IMG/VR virus record: IMGVR_UViG_3300022188_000002
Coordinates: 1 to 44,180 of that record
Reading direction: 5' to 3' (one strand)
From: a virus
DNA length: 44,180 nt
The first letter of the stretch is position 1. Every line of letters begins with the position of its first letter. Of the stretch, positions 1 to 6,774 are shown one piece after another. The notes beneath the pieces were generated by a model. That model saw only the letters and a list, made by a program, of their open reading frames with translations. It was not told the origin of the DNA and made no database searches. The position numbers and the translations under genes are program-made.

Positions 1-127
1 AAGAAGGACGAAAAATACCTTCGTCAATTGGACAGCCAATTGGCCAGAGACATCTGGCTCTCAATTAAAGAGGCAATCCGTGAGGGCATGGAAGGCCTTC
101 GTGAAGACCTCTGTCCATTCTGCCTAA
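1..127. repeat. Terminal direct repeat, left copy (contig closure)
   Basis: Bases 1-127 are identical to 44054-44180. A 127-base exact overlap at the contig ends is what a circular or terminally redundant molecule gives when assembled with k=127. It lies inside a coding gene that reads through the join in frame, which supports true closure. The unit length is then 44,053 bp. It is not evidence of a 127-bp biological terminal repeat. Confidence 0.9.
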
Positions 128-327
128 TGGCCGAAGGTAAGTGCCATATCTGCCCCTATGCTGAACATCATGAGATGTGCCATCATCCATACAGTCACTT
201 CGCCCTTCTTATCAATAGCATTGACTACAACTATGGGTCGGCCGAAAAGGTCTTGACAAATGAATTCTACGTAAACCTACTCAGAAGCATAGAAAAGGAG
301 GACTCCAAATGCCAGACAAGCCAATAA
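1..327 (+). CDS. Cys/His-rich small protein, copy B (3' part; gene spans the contig join)
   Basis: This is the C-terminal 108 codons of a 139-residue protein that starts at 43961 and continues across the circular join. Residues 69-97 of the joined protein carry C-x2-C-x6-C-x2-C-x8-C-x-H-x3-H, which looks like a zinc-binding cluster. The function is unknown. The gene immediately upstream (43489-43964) is a tandem paralog with the same cysteines and the shared endings LTNEFY and PSELYFN. The product is soluble, with no signal peptide or membrane segment. It is one of the first genes downstream of the 43.0-kb promoter, so an early host-takeover role is possible, but that is inference only. Confidence 0.8.
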   Translation, partial: KKDEKYLRQLDSQLARDIWLSIKEAIREGMEGLREDLCPFCLMAEGKCHICPYAEHHEMCHHPYSHFALLINSIDYNYGSAEKVLTNEFYVNLLRSIEKEDSKCQTSQ

Positions 328-407
328 CAAGAATCGCCCTCATCGTATATGGGATAGCTTGCCTAATCGCTGGAGCCTTATGCAAGGCAAGCTGGCTAAT
401 CTCATAG
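309..407 (+). CDS. Small single-pass membrane protein, 32 aa
   Basis: An ORF too short for usual gene finders but with a textbook AAAGGAGG seven bases before the ATG. It overlaps the end of the preceding gene by 19 bases. The product begins MPDKPITRIA and then has a hydrophobic stretch of about 20 residues (IALIVYGIACLIAGALC), so it should cross the inner membrane once. No family is recognised. Its place at the head of the early operon fits the many tiny membrane peptides phages make early, but the role is unknown. Confidence 0.6.
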   Translation: MPDKPITRIALIVYGIACLIAGALCKASWLIS

Positions 408-447
408 GCTTCTTGATGGTGCTTGCAAGTTATTAACCAACAAACTA

Positions 448-464
448 GCGAGCCAGAGGCTCGC
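448..464 (+). other. Leader hairpin upstream of kinase RBS
   Basis: GCGAGCC-AGA-GGCTCGC, a perfect 7-bp stem, 19 bases before the AAAGGAGG of the kinase gene. It is one of a recurring class of GC-rich hairpins placed just ahead of ribosome binding sites in this genome (others near 1927, 5111, 6068, 6775 and 10204). Confidence 0.5.
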
Positions 465-490
465 CTAAGGCTCGCCCAAAGGAGGACGCT

Positions 491-1042
491 ATGAAAATAG
501 CCATCTCGGGCACTCACGGGACTAGCAAGACTACTCTTGCCTTCGCTAAGGCGACGGCCCTCAAGCTGGCTAACCCCACTAAAACCGTCGCCTTGTTGCA
601 AGAGGTGGCGGCCGAATGTCCCTTGCCAATCAACAGGAACACTACGATGGAGTCCCAACTATGGATTCTCGGCCAACAATTGAAGCGAGAGATTGAATTG
701 GCTGCTAGGTTTGACATCCTAGTGTGCGACCGCACTATTTTCGATACCCTGGCATACACCCACTACGTTGACCCTAAACTAGGTCAAGACCTCTTCAGGG
801 CTCTCCTTCCCTACGCTCGCACTTATGACACCATCTACTTCAAACACCTCAGGGGGAACGACTTCCTCCAGGATGACGGCCTAAGGGACACCGACCCTGC
901 CTTCCGTCGCTTCATAGACGAACGTCTCGCCTCTATGTATTCTGTCATCCAAGGCCTGCCCTCAGGCCCTCGAATCGTAGACATTCCAGCAACCCAAGCG
1001 GTCGACTCTACGGCCGACGAAGTCGATAAGGAGGCTCTATGA
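491..1042 (+). CDS. P-loop nucleotide/nucleoside kinase-like protein, 183 aa
   Basis: A P-loop NTPase of the thymidylate-kinase/AAA_28 (NadR-like) type. Walker A is GTHGTSKT at residues 7-14. A CDRTIFDTLAY segment near residue 79 matches the DR-x signature of deoxynucleotide kinases. The 183-aa length fits a single-domain kinase. With ribonucleotide reductase, dUTPase and ThyX also encoded, phosphorylation of a dNMP is plausible; the substrate is not visible. The start has AAAGGAGG five bases upstream. The stop overlaps the next start as ATGA (1039-1042), so translation of the two is probably coupled. Confidence 0.75.
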   Translation: MKIAISGTHGTSKTTLAFAKATALKLANPTKTVALLQEVAAECPLPINRNTTMESQLWILGQQLKREIELAARFDILVCDRTIFDTLAYTHYVDPKLGQDLFRALLPYARTYDTIYFKHLRGNDFLQDDGLRDTDPAFRRFIDERLASMYSVIQGLPSGPRIVDIPATQAVDSTADEVDKEAL

Positions 1043-1920
1043 ACAAAAGAGACCTGTCTACAAGCGTCCGTCTCAATACTAAAGTCTTAGCCAGACTTCT
1101 GGCTTTCTACGAAAGCCAAGGCTGGCAGGTCAAGCACATAGCTTCGTTCGTCAGTGCTCTCATCGAGGAGCTTGACAAACTATTGCTGGCCAACGTCCCT
1201 GCATATGCTTCGCATATGCAGATGACCTTCGACGAGGCTGTCGCAAAGCTTGCGAAGTTTCGCAACCTAAGGGTTGCCCCTCAAGTGCGTGCAAGATTGC
1301 TGGCCGACGAGCTGGCCATTCCCACTACCACGAAAAACGAACGGCTTAATGAGAGAAGGCGTCAGAGACGCCTCCAGGCCAACCCTCCCGACTACACTCC
1401 TCATGTGCCTGTGTCTCTGACACAAGGCCAACCAGCCAACTTTCAGCCAGCGACAGCTGGGGAGAGCGAAGTGCCTAAGGAAATCCTAGAAACCGCCCAG
1501 CGAATTGCTTCGCAATTCGATGTTGAGAGACTGAAGGAAGAGCTAAAGCAAAAGCTCCAAAGCCAACCAACAGGCGAGAGGCGTAAGCTAGAGGTTGTCT
1601 TCAGGGAGGGCGACCTCCTGACGCTTGGCAGTGCCAAGCGCCCTGACGAGGACGCCCCAGCGGTAGAGGCCTCTCGAGAGGCCTTAGAGGGCCTCCTCAA
1701 GAAGGCCGTCCTCCAACGTAAGGCTATATGGCTCCTCAACCTCACAACAAGGGAGGTAGCCCTCCTCTACAAATGGAACGAAGAGGATGGCTCTCTACAG
1801 GCGGCCACCGCTTGCAGCCGCTTCCAAGCGTCGTCTTGCGACGCTAACGATGTCGCTGAAAGTGACGGAAGGGCATTGACAAATGACCCAAAATGTGGTA
1901 TAAATAATTCAAATGTTTAA
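1039..1920 (+). CDS. Hypothetical protein with RHH-like N terminus and coiled coil, 293 aa
   Basis: No family recognised. The first ~50 residues (TSVRLNTKVLARLLAFYESQGW and following) have the strand-helix-helix pattern of ribbon-helix-helix DNA-binding proteins. The middle is proline/glutamine rich and probably disordered, followed by a charged helical segment near residues 150-180. The coding DNA is packed with short perfect inverted repeats (for example at 1201-1219 and 1501-1519). Its last 45 bases contain a complete promoter (1876-1904), so the C terminus may be dispensable. AAGGAGG lies five bases before the ATG. Confidence 0.6.
   Translation: MNKRDLSTSVRLNTKVLARLLAFYESQGWQVKHIASFVSALIEELDKLLLANVPAYASHMQMTFDEAVAKLAKFRNLRVAPQVRARLLADELAIPTTTKNERLNERRRQRRLQANPPDYTPHVPVSLTQGQPANFQPATAGESEVPKEILETAQRIASQFDVERLKEELKQKLQSQPTGERRKLEVVFREGDLLTLGSAKRPDEDAPAVEASREALEGLLKKAVLQRKAIWLLNLTTREVALLYKWNEEDGSLQAATACSRFQASSCDANDVAESDGRALTNDPKCGINNSNV
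1876..1904 (+). promoter_or_regulatory. Sigma70 promoter P1
   Basis: TTGACA at 1876-1881, a 17-base spacer, and TATAAA at 1899-1904 preceded by GTGG. It lies in the 3' end of the 293-aa gene and drives the small-gene/RNR block. The initial transcript would contain TTTAACAAAATGG followed by a perfect hairpin, the same arrangement as promoter P2. Confidence 0.8.
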
Positions 1921-1926
1921 CAAAAT

Positions 1927-1946
1927 GGCAGGCCATACGGCCTGCC
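1927..1946 (+). other. 5'-leader hairpin of the P1 transcript
   Basis: GGCAGGCC-ATAC-GGCCTGCC, a perfect 8-bp stem about 15 bases into the predicted transcript and just before AAAGGAGG. It is likely a 5' mRNA-stabilising stem; no T tract follows, so it is not an intrinsic terminator. Confidence 0.6.
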
Positions 1947-1970
1947 TAAAACCTACAAAGGAGGAACGTT

Positions 1971-2123
1971 ATGAATAAGAAGGTTTACGCAAAAGTGCAC
2001 GCTTGTCTGGTAGAAGCGGATGACTCCTTACTAGCCGCTTTGGAAAAGGAAGACAAGGCAGACGAGTATAAGGCACAAGCTTTGGCAAAACTATCAGAGG
2101 CTATAGAAATCCTAAAGAAATAA
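1971..2123 (+). CDS. Small acidic helical protein, 50 aa
   Basis: Begins MNKKVYAKVHACLVEADDSL with AAAGGAGG six bases upstream. It is the first gene of the P1 transcript. The product is Ala/Glu/Lys-rich and predicted all-helical, with no signal or membrane segment. It resembles the next two small proteins in composition (short, acidic, Ala/Leu-rich helices), so the three may be diverged relatives. Function unknown. Confidence 0.65.
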   Translation: MNKKVYAKVHACLVEADDSLLAALEKEDKADEYKAQALAKLSEAIEILKK

Positions 2124-2134
2124 GGAGGGACGTC

Positions 2135-2296
2135 ATGACAAGGGAATTTAACGAGGTTGCGAGCTTGCTCGCAAGACGTGACTCCACGACCTTTGAGGAG
2201 GCCAAAGGCCTCCTCCTCGACACCTTGGCTGAGGTCGAAGACCTTGTTGCCGAAGGCGACTTCGACGAGGCCCTCCTCGTGTGGAGCAAGCCCTAG
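2135..2296 (+). CDS. Small acidic helical protein, 53 aa
   Basis: Begins MTREFNEVASLLARRD and ends VWSKP. AAGGAGGG overlaps the previous stop codon and sits four to five bases before the ATG, so the two genes are translationally coupled. The product is acidic and helical. The coding DNA contains inverted repeats such as GAGGCC-AAA-GGCCTC (2199-2213). Unrecognised; it is probably a member of the same small-protein cassette as its neighbours. Confidence 0.6.
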   Translation: MTREFNEVASLLARRDSTTFEEAKGLLLDTLAEVEDLVAEGDFDEALLVWSKP

Positions 2297-2329
2297 GGCT
2301 CAAGCCCGACTATTTGGAAATGTTGCTTT

Positions 2330-2344
2330 GTTAAATTTTTTAAC
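2330..2344. repeat. Dispersed palindrome, site 1
   Basis: GTTAAATTTTTTAAC with CTTT to the left and ATAG to the right. The right flank runs straight into AGGAGG, the ribosome binding site of the 63-aa gene at 2360. Confidence 0.9.
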
Positions 2345-2359
2345 ATAGGAGGATTCCAA

Positions 2360-2551
2360 ATGTATACTAAGGAAGTTCTAGAAAGGGCTCAGGACTTCGT
2401 CACAGAGGCCTCCAACAGCCTTTCTTGTGCCTTGGAGTATGTGGAACAGGAGGATTGCGAGTTCTTTGTGTTGGAGGAAGCCTCTTCTGTCATCATTAAC
2501 CTCTTCAGGGCCCTTGCCTTGATGGTAAACAAGAAATTGGAGGAGGAGTAA
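2360..2551 (+). CDS. Small acidic helical protein, 63 aa
   Basis: Begins MYTKEVLERAQDFVTEAS. TAGGAGG is seven bases before the ATG and directly abuts dispersed palindrome site 1. The product is acidic, helical and soluble with two cysteines, and has no recognised domain. It follows the 50-aa and 53-aa proteins in one transcription unit and has a similar make-up. Confidence 0.65.
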   Translation: MYTKEVLERAQDFVTEASNSLSCALEYVEQEDCEFFVLEEASSVIINLFRALALMVNKKLEEE

Positions 2552-2552
2552 C

Positions 2553-2747
2553 ATGTCTTACATTCTTATTCACTTTATCGTAGCCTTTGTAGCCAGCACT
2601 CTCTACCTCTGGCTCGTATATCGCAACGTATGCTGGCCACACATCTATGGCTGACTCTTATGCCTCGCCCCAGTGGCCAACCTCCTGTGGGCAAGCATAC
2701 TGGCTTGCGAAGCTATCGACGACTTCCTACAAAGGAGGTGGCTATGA
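2553..2747 (+). pseudogene. Two-TM small membrane protein interrupted by in-frame UGA
   Basis: The ATG follows GGAGGAGG by five bases and opens MSYILIHFIVAFVASTLYLW, a clear transmembrane helix. After 33 codons there is a TGA (2652-2654, followed by C). In the same frame the sequence continues for 30 more codons as another hydrophobic segment (LLCLAPVANLLWASILACEA), ends at TGA 2745-2747, and overlaps the next ATG as ATGA. The arrangement looks like one 64-codon gene with an internal UGA. Either a nonsense mutation, or readthrough (UGA-C is a leaky context), or the 33-aa peptide alone is the product. UGA is clearly a normal stop elsewhere here. Confidence 0.5.
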
Positions 2748-2815
2748 AAAAGCCTCGTTGTCCTAGCAATCTTCTTCATAGGCCTTTCACTCTTAATCGA
2801 CTAAAGGAGGAGTAA
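2744..2815 (+). pseudogene. Small ORF, probably a frameshifted 19-aa membrane peptide
   Basis: AAAGGAGG lies five bases before this ATG. Read literally it gives a 23-aa non-hydrophobic peptide. Removing one A from the A5 run right after the start (2747-2751) gives MKSLVVLAIFFIGLSLLID followed by TAA at 2802-2804, a perfect one-helix membrane peptide whose stop precedes the next ribosome binding site. The hydrophobic frame is far more protein-like, so either the run is mis-sequenced by one base, the gene is mutated, or polymerase slippage restores it. Confidence 0.4.
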
Positions 2816-2998
2816 ATGGACAAGCTATCAAGCTATCTATCTTTAATTGGAGCTGCTATATTTCATTCAACTAGCCCTTCCGAAGACTATAAAGAACCTT
2901 CACTAACCAAGTATCAAAGAAAGCTAAAGCTAAAGAGGAAGAGGAAAAGAAAACTATCTCGTTTATCAAGAAGAATAAATAGGAGGAGGAACAAATGA
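2816..2998 (+). CDS. Small protein with basic C-terminal tail, 60 aa
   Basis: Begins MDKLSSYLSLIGAAIFHSTS: a short hydrophobic N-terminal segment, then an acidic patch, then a strongly basic tail of about 25 residues rich in Lys and Arg. AAAGGAGG is six bases upstream. The stop overlaps the RNR start as ATGA. The tail frame could be partly an artefact of A/G-rich DNA, since another frame there also reads as a Lys/Glu-rich helix. Unrecognised, moderate certainty. Confidence 0.45.
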   Translation: MDKLSSYLSLIGAAIFHSTSPSEDYKEPSLTKYQRKLKLKRKRKRKLSRLSRRINRRRNK

Positions 2999-5106
2999 AA
3001 TACAGTGAAAATGCCCAACAAGTCTATCAAAGGCTTTACTTGCGGGAGAGTGAGTCCATAGAAGACTGCCACTGGCGAATCGCTGGGGCACTGGCCAACT
3101 CAGACGACCAGGCCAGGCATTGGAAGTCGCTGCTCGACAGTCAGGCTGTCCGCCTCAACACTCCCTGCATGATAAATGCAGGGATAGACAATGGTGAGTG
3201 TTGGCATGCCTGCTTTATACTTGGCTTGGAAGACTCAATGGACTCAATCATAGAGATGTGGGAGACCGTAGCTCGCATCTACAAGGCAGGCGGAGGGGCT
3301 GGCATTCCTATTGGCAACCTCCGCCCTAGGGGGGCACCTATCGCTAGTGGCGGCTACGCCAGTGGGCCTCTCTCCTACCTATACGTCGTCCAGGCCATCG
3401 CAGATAGCGTTCGTAGTGGCGGTCGTAGCCGTAGGGCAGCCAACATAGCTACAATGCCCTATATGCATGCCGACATCTTCGACTTCATCAATTGTAAGGG
3501 CGACGGCTCACTGCAGGCCTTCAACCTCTCCGTCCTGGTGGACGACGACTTCTTCGTCAATCTGAGCGCCCACAAAGAACTGTGGGAGGCCATCTGCACT
3601 AAGGCTTGGGAGTGTGGCGACCCTGGCCTTCTCTTCTACGACACTGTCAATAAGACCAACTACGCTCCCTGGCTAGGCGAAATCAGGACGACGAACCCGT
3701 GTGGCGAAGTTGCAGGCCCTCCCTGGACGGTCTGCTGTCTTGGCCACATAAACCTTGTCAAATGCCTAAAATATGACAAGCATAGTGGAACACCCCAACT
3801 TGATTGGAATGCCCTACGAGCGCTAGTCCACGAACTCACCTATATGCTCAACGAAATGCTCAACAGGAGCCCTTACTCTAGTGAGCGCTTCGCCAAGGTG
3901 GCAAAGGCCACCAGGCCAATCGGCTTAGGCCTCATGGGCTTTGCTGACGTCCTCTACATCCTTGGCCTCCCTTATGACTCCCAAGAGGCCATTAACCTCT
4001 TCGGACGCATCTGCAGGACGCTCACTACGGAGGCCTGGAAGGCCTCTAATGAGTATGCAGAGACCTACGGGGTTGAGTGTGAAGTCCCTGACAATTGGAA
4101 GTCCTACTTCAAAGAACTGCAGGAATACTACCTAGGCAAGGGCCAGGCATTGTGGCCAGTCGCCAATGCCACTGTCACTTGCATCGCTCCAACAGGTAGC
4201 ACCGCTATCTCGGCCGACTGCTCCTATTCCTTCGAACCTCAATTTGCTCTTGTGTGGGAAAAGAAGCTATCCGACGGCTCTACAATGCATTTCACTAACC
4301 CATACTTCCTCGAGGCCGCTACGAGGAAGGGCATTCGTCTGACTGACAAGCAACTAGAACAAATAGCCTCTCACCAAGGCTCAATCCAATCCCTTGACTT
4401 CCCCGACTCTCTCAAACGTATCTTCAAATGCGCTCACGACATCCACTGGCGAGACCGCCTACGGATGCAAGCCAGTGGCCAACGCTGGATTACGCAATCT
4501 ATCTCATCAACCATCAATCTCCCACACACCATAGGCGTGGAAACCATAGGAGAAGTCTACAGGGAAGCATGGGAGCTAGGCCTCAAAGGCATTACTGTCT
4601 TTCGTGACGGCTGCCTCGACAGTCAGCCTGTCAACTTTGGGTCAGTCGAAGCTACATCCAAACAGAAGCGTCCACCAGTCCTTGAGGGCCGAACTCACAA
4701 GCTTCTCACAGGCGACGGCACTCTCTACCTAACCGTCAACAATCACGAGGGAAGACCCTTCGAAGTCTTCGTGACGATAGGCAAGGGAGGCCACAATGAG
4801 GCTGCAAATGCAGAGGCTATAGGACGCCTCGTCAGTTTGTGCCTCCGCTCTAATGTCCCTATGGAGTCAATCGTCAAGCAGTTGGAGGGCATAGGAGGCA
4901 ACACTCCTATCTTCCAGGAGGGTGGCCTCATCAAATCTCTCCCTGATGCAATTGCCAAGATACTTGGCGAGTATTGCGACGATGCTACGTTAAAAAATTT
5001 AACACAGCCAAAGGCTGTGTGCCCTCGCTGCGGCTCCCCTATGCGCCTCGACTCTGCATGTCGAGGAGGCACATGCGTGGCTTGTGGCTACAGCAAATGT
5101 GAGTAA
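2995..5106 (+). CDS. nrdJ: Adenosylcobalamin-dependent (class II) ribonucleotide reductase, 703 aa
   Basis: Makes deoxyribonucleotides from ribonucleotides for phage DNA synthesis. The class II signature is seen in the glycine-rich barrel segments (KAGGGAGIPIGNLRPRGAPI near residue 100, GRSRRAANIATM near 145), NPCGE near residue 233, and a C-terminal CPRCG...CVACGYSKC zinc/redox module. Length suits a single-chain B12-type enzyme, and no separate small subunit is encoded. It needs host or imported cobalamin. A dispersed palindrome (4989-5003) sits in frame in the linker before the Cys module, read as LKNLTQ. GGAGGAGG precedes the ATG. Confidence 0.92.
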   Translation: MKYSENAQQVYQRLYLRESESIEDCHWRIAGALANSDDQARHWKSLLDSQAVRLNTPCMINAGIDNGECWHACFILGLEDSMDSIIEMWETVARIYKAGGGAGIPIGNLRPRGAPIASGGYASGPLSYLYVVQAIADSVRSGGRSRRAANIATMPYMHADIFDFINCKGDGSLQAFNLSVLVDDDFFVNLSAHKELWEAICTKAWECGDPGLLFYDTVNKTNYAPWLGEIRTTNPCGEVAGPPWTVCCLGHINLVKCLKYDKHSGTPQLDWNALRALVHELTYMLNEMLNRSPYSSERFAKVAKATRPIGLGLMGFADVLYILGLPYDSQEAINLFGRICRTLTTEAWKASNEYAETYGVECEVPDNWKSYFKELQEYYLGKGQALWPVANATVTCIAPTGSTAISADCSYSFEPQFALVWEKKLSDGSTMHFTNPYFLEAATRKGIRLTDKQLEQIASHQGSIQSLDFPDSLKRIFKCAHDIHWRDRLRMQASGQRWITQSISSTINLPHTIGVETIGEVYREAWELGLKGITVFRDGCLDSQPVNFGSVEATSKQKRPPVLEGRTHKLLTGDGTLYLTVNNHEGRPFEVFVTIGKGGHNEAANAEAIGRLVSLCLRSNVPMESIVKQLEGIGGNTPIFQEGGLIKSLPDAIAKILGEYCDDATLKNLTQPKAVCPRCGSPMRLDSACRGGTCVACGYSKCE
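4989..5003. repeat. Dispersed palindrome, site 2 (inside RNR)
   Basis: GTTAAAAAATTTAAC with CTAC/ACAG flanks, in frame within the RNR gene and read as LKNLTQ in the linker before the C-terminal cysteine module. Confidence 0.9.
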
Positions 5107-5110
5107 CCCT

Positions 5111-5127
5111 GGTAGCCTTTGGCTACC
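5111..5127 (+). other. Hairpin after RNR
   Basis: GGTAGCC-TTT-GGCTACC immediately after the RNR stop, followed by a weak second stem (GGACA/TGTCC, 5136-5154) before the AAAGGAGG of the next gene. There is no T tract; more likely an mRNA-processing or stabilising stem than a terminator. Confidence 0.5.
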
Positions 5128-5168
5128 CTTAAACTGGACATCTGAAGGTTGTCCAAAGGAGGAACGCT

Positions 5169-5426
5169 ATGCCAAGGTTCAATACAATAAACGACCTTAG
5201 GGAGTGGGTCAAGCAAGGAAATGGCCGCCGCTCCATTTCTATAGAGATAGGCGAACCAGGCAACGGAGACTACTTCCGCATCTGGTTCTATGACTACGAT
5301 TTGGGAAAGGGAGCAGCTGCCCATTCCCTCCCTTGCGAACTTGACCCACACGCAGAGATGTTAAAGTCCCTAGAGGACGAAATAAAATGTAACCTCAAAC
5401 TATTGGAGGCAAGCCATGAGCAATAA
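5169..5426 (+). CDS. Hypothetical protein, 85 aa
   Basis: Begins MPRFNTINDLREWVKQGNGR, with AAAGGAGG seven bases before the ATG. A mixed alpha/beta small protein with an aromatic/acidic middle (FRIWFYDYD) and a helical C terminus. It overlaps the lysozyme gene by 11 bases, so the two are co-translated. No family recognised; co-translation with an endolysin hints at, but does not prove, a lysis role. Confidence 0.65.
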   Translation: MPRFNTINDLREWVKQGNGRRSISIEIGEPGNGDYFRIWFYDYDLGKGAAAHSLPCELDPHAEMLKSLEDEIKCNLKLLEASHEQ

Positions 5427-5859
5427 AATAACCAACAATAATAAACTAGCCAACCTCCTCATTATGCACGAAGGCCTACGCCTCACTCCCTATCGCTGCA
5501 CTGCAGGTAAGCTAACCATAGGCGTTGGCCGTAACCTAGAGGACAAGGGCATAAGTCGCGACGAGGCCCTCTATCTCCTCCACAACGACTTACGAGAGTG
5601 CGAACATGACCTTAGGACAATCTTCCCTAATTGGGACTCCCTAAGCGACGTCCGCAAGGCCTGCCTCATCGATATGCGCTTCAATCTCGGCTATAGAGGC
5701 TTCCGCTCCTTCAAACGCTTCATAGCCGCTGTCAAGGAGGGCGACTACGAACGGGCATCAAAGGAGATGCTCAACTCTCGCTGGGCTTCTCAGGTCAAAC
5801 ATAGAGCAATTGACCTCTCCCTTATGATGCTAAACGACGAATGGCCTGAGGAGGTATAG
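5416..5859 (+). CDS. Endolysin, T4-type lysozyme (GH24), 147 aa
   Basis: Cleaves the glycan backbone of peptidoglycan at the end of infection. The catalytic segment HEGLRLTPYRCTAGKLTIG (residues 18-36) gives Glu19, Cys28 and Thr34 in the E-8aa-D/C-5aa-T triad of GH24 lysozymes. Here the second position is Cys, a variant known from other phage endolysins. There is no signal peptide, so export would need a holin; a holin-like gene lies in the late block at 37.7-38.0 kb. Placement among early plus-strand genes is unusual for a lysis enzyme. Confidence 0.9.
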   Translation: MSNKITNNNKLANLLIMHEGLRLTPYRCTAGKLTIGVGRNLEDKGISRDEALYLLHNDLRECEHDLRTIFPNWDSLSDVRKACLIDMRFNLGYRGFRSFKRFIAAVKEGDYERASKEMLNSRWASQVKHRAIDLSLMMLNDEWPEEV

Positions 5860-5861
5860 CC

Positions 5862-6008
5862 ATGAAAATGAAATTAGTGCAAGAAGTCCTAACTTTGCTC
5901 GACAAACTGCCTGCAATAACTCCCGATGAGGTCGATGTTAAGAGTCTCATCAGAGTCAAGCTTTTGGAGCTAAAAGAGTTGCTCGAAGAGGATGAGGTAT
6001 GGACTTAA
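5862..6008 (+). CDS. Small helical protein, 48 aa
   Basis: Begins MKMKLVQEVLTLLDKLPAIT and ends EEDEVWT. The ATG starts two bases after the lysozyme stop, with GAGGAGG overlapping the end of lysozyme as its ribosome binding site. It is predicted as two amphipathic helices with an acidic second one. No family recognised. Confidence 0.6.
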   Translation: MKMKLVQEVLTLLDKLPAITPDEVDVKSLIRVKLLELKELLEEDEVWT

Positions 6009-6023
6009 AATCACTCGTAGGGC

Positions 6024-6052
6024 TTGACATCTGTTTGGGTTTATGGTATAAA
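6024..6052 (+). promoter_or_regulatory. Sigma70 promoter P2
   Basis: TTGACA 6024-6029, a 17-base spacer and TATAAA 6047-6052 preceded by ATGG. The predicted transcript begins near TTTTAACAAAATGG and folds into a hairpin at 6068-6090, the same layout as promoter P1. Confidence 0.8.
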
Positions 6053-6067
6053 TGGTTTTAACAAAAT

Positions 6068-6090
6068 GGGCAATCCATTAAGGATTGCCC
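6068..6090 (+). other. 5'-leader hairpin of the P2 transcript
   Basis: A 9-bp perfect stem GGGCAATCC / GGATTGCCC with a 5-base loop, followed after a short gap by AAAAGGAGG. It is equivalent in position to the hairpin after P1, with different stem sequence, so the structure rather than the sequence is conserved. Confidence 0.6.
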
Positions 6091-6117
6091 TCAAAACTAG
6101 GGAAAAGGAGGAACGAA

Positions 6118-6411
6118 ATGGAAGTTACTATTGAAGAAAGAATCAAACATCTCTTAGATGTTGAAGTCCAGATTAGAAGAAGGATTAAACTCCTTAACGA
6201 GGAGATTGCCTCCCTCCAATTGGAACGCTTAGGCCTCCGTCGCTGGGCGGACGAGCTTGAGGCCGAGAGATTGAAATTGGAAGAGGAAATCACTTCTATT
6301 ACTAAAGTCCAACCGAAGCGCAAATCTAAGAATAAACTGGAAGAATTGGTAGAAAAATTGAAGGCCAACCCCCAATTGCTAAAGCAATTGGAGGATTTAC
6401 TTAAACAATAA
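6118..6411 (+). CDS. Coiled-coil protein, 97 aa
   Basis: First gene of the P2 transcript. The ATG at 6118 is chosen because AAAAGGAGG is six bases upstream. Almost the whole chain is one charged helix with leucine/isoleucine heptads (residues ~5-60), then a basic KPKRKSK-type stretch and a short amphipathic C-terminal helix. It is likely a dimeric or oligomeric coiled coil that could bind nucleic acid. No family recognised. Confidence 0.65.
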   Translation: MEVTIEERIKHLLDVEVQIRRRIKLLNEEIASLQLERLGLRRWADELEAERLKLEEEITSITKVQPKRKSKNKLEELVEKLKANPQLLKQLEDLLKQ

Positions 6412-6433
6412 AAAATTTCAAAGGAGGTATGCT

Positions 6434-6763
6434 ATGGAACTCGTAAAGGCCAAAAAAGGTGACAGAGTAGTAAGCGTAAACTACGATTTTGGCGAAAGCC
6501 TACAGGACGCCGTCTCAAAATTCGGTGAAGACGTAGTCTTCACAAAGTTCAAGCAGGCAGCCAGAATTGACCTACAGGCTGTCTTGCGTAGAGGAATTGA
6601 AGCAGGAAAAACCGACGAGGAAATTGCCCAGCTTGCTGGGCAGTGGAAGCCTGGCCTCGTCATGCGGACTTCAAAAGACCCAATAGAGGTGATAAAAGCC
6701 AAGTTGGCCATCTTGTCCGAAGAGGACAAACGCAAACTCATTCAGATGCTCAGGCAGAGCTAA
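6434..6763 (+). CDS. Hypothetical phage protein with WKPG motif, 109 aa
   Basis: Starts MELVKAKKGDRVVSVNYDFG with AAAGGAGG six bases before the ATG. A short beta-rich N terminus is followed by helices and the conserved-looking phrase IAQLAGQWKPG near residue 73, then a basic/helical tail. The layout recalls small DNA-binding accessory proteins seen in phage replication blocks, but I cannot assign a family. The 119-aa protein at 41406 has a similar plan (beta, helical, leucine-rich end) and may be distantly related. Confidence 0.6.
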   Translation: MELVKAKKGDRVVSVNYDFGESLQDAVSKFGEDVVFTKFKQAARIDLQAVLRRGIEAGKTDEEIAQLAGQWKPGLVMRTSKDPIEVIKAKLAILSEEDKRKLIQMLRQS

Positions 6764-6774
6764 CAAACCAAAGT

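Noticed and set aside
2630-2815. 61-codon ORF spanning the small membrane genes
   Set aside because: Its composition is poor, its start lacks a ribosome binding site, and other frames in the same DNA give clear transmembrane segments.
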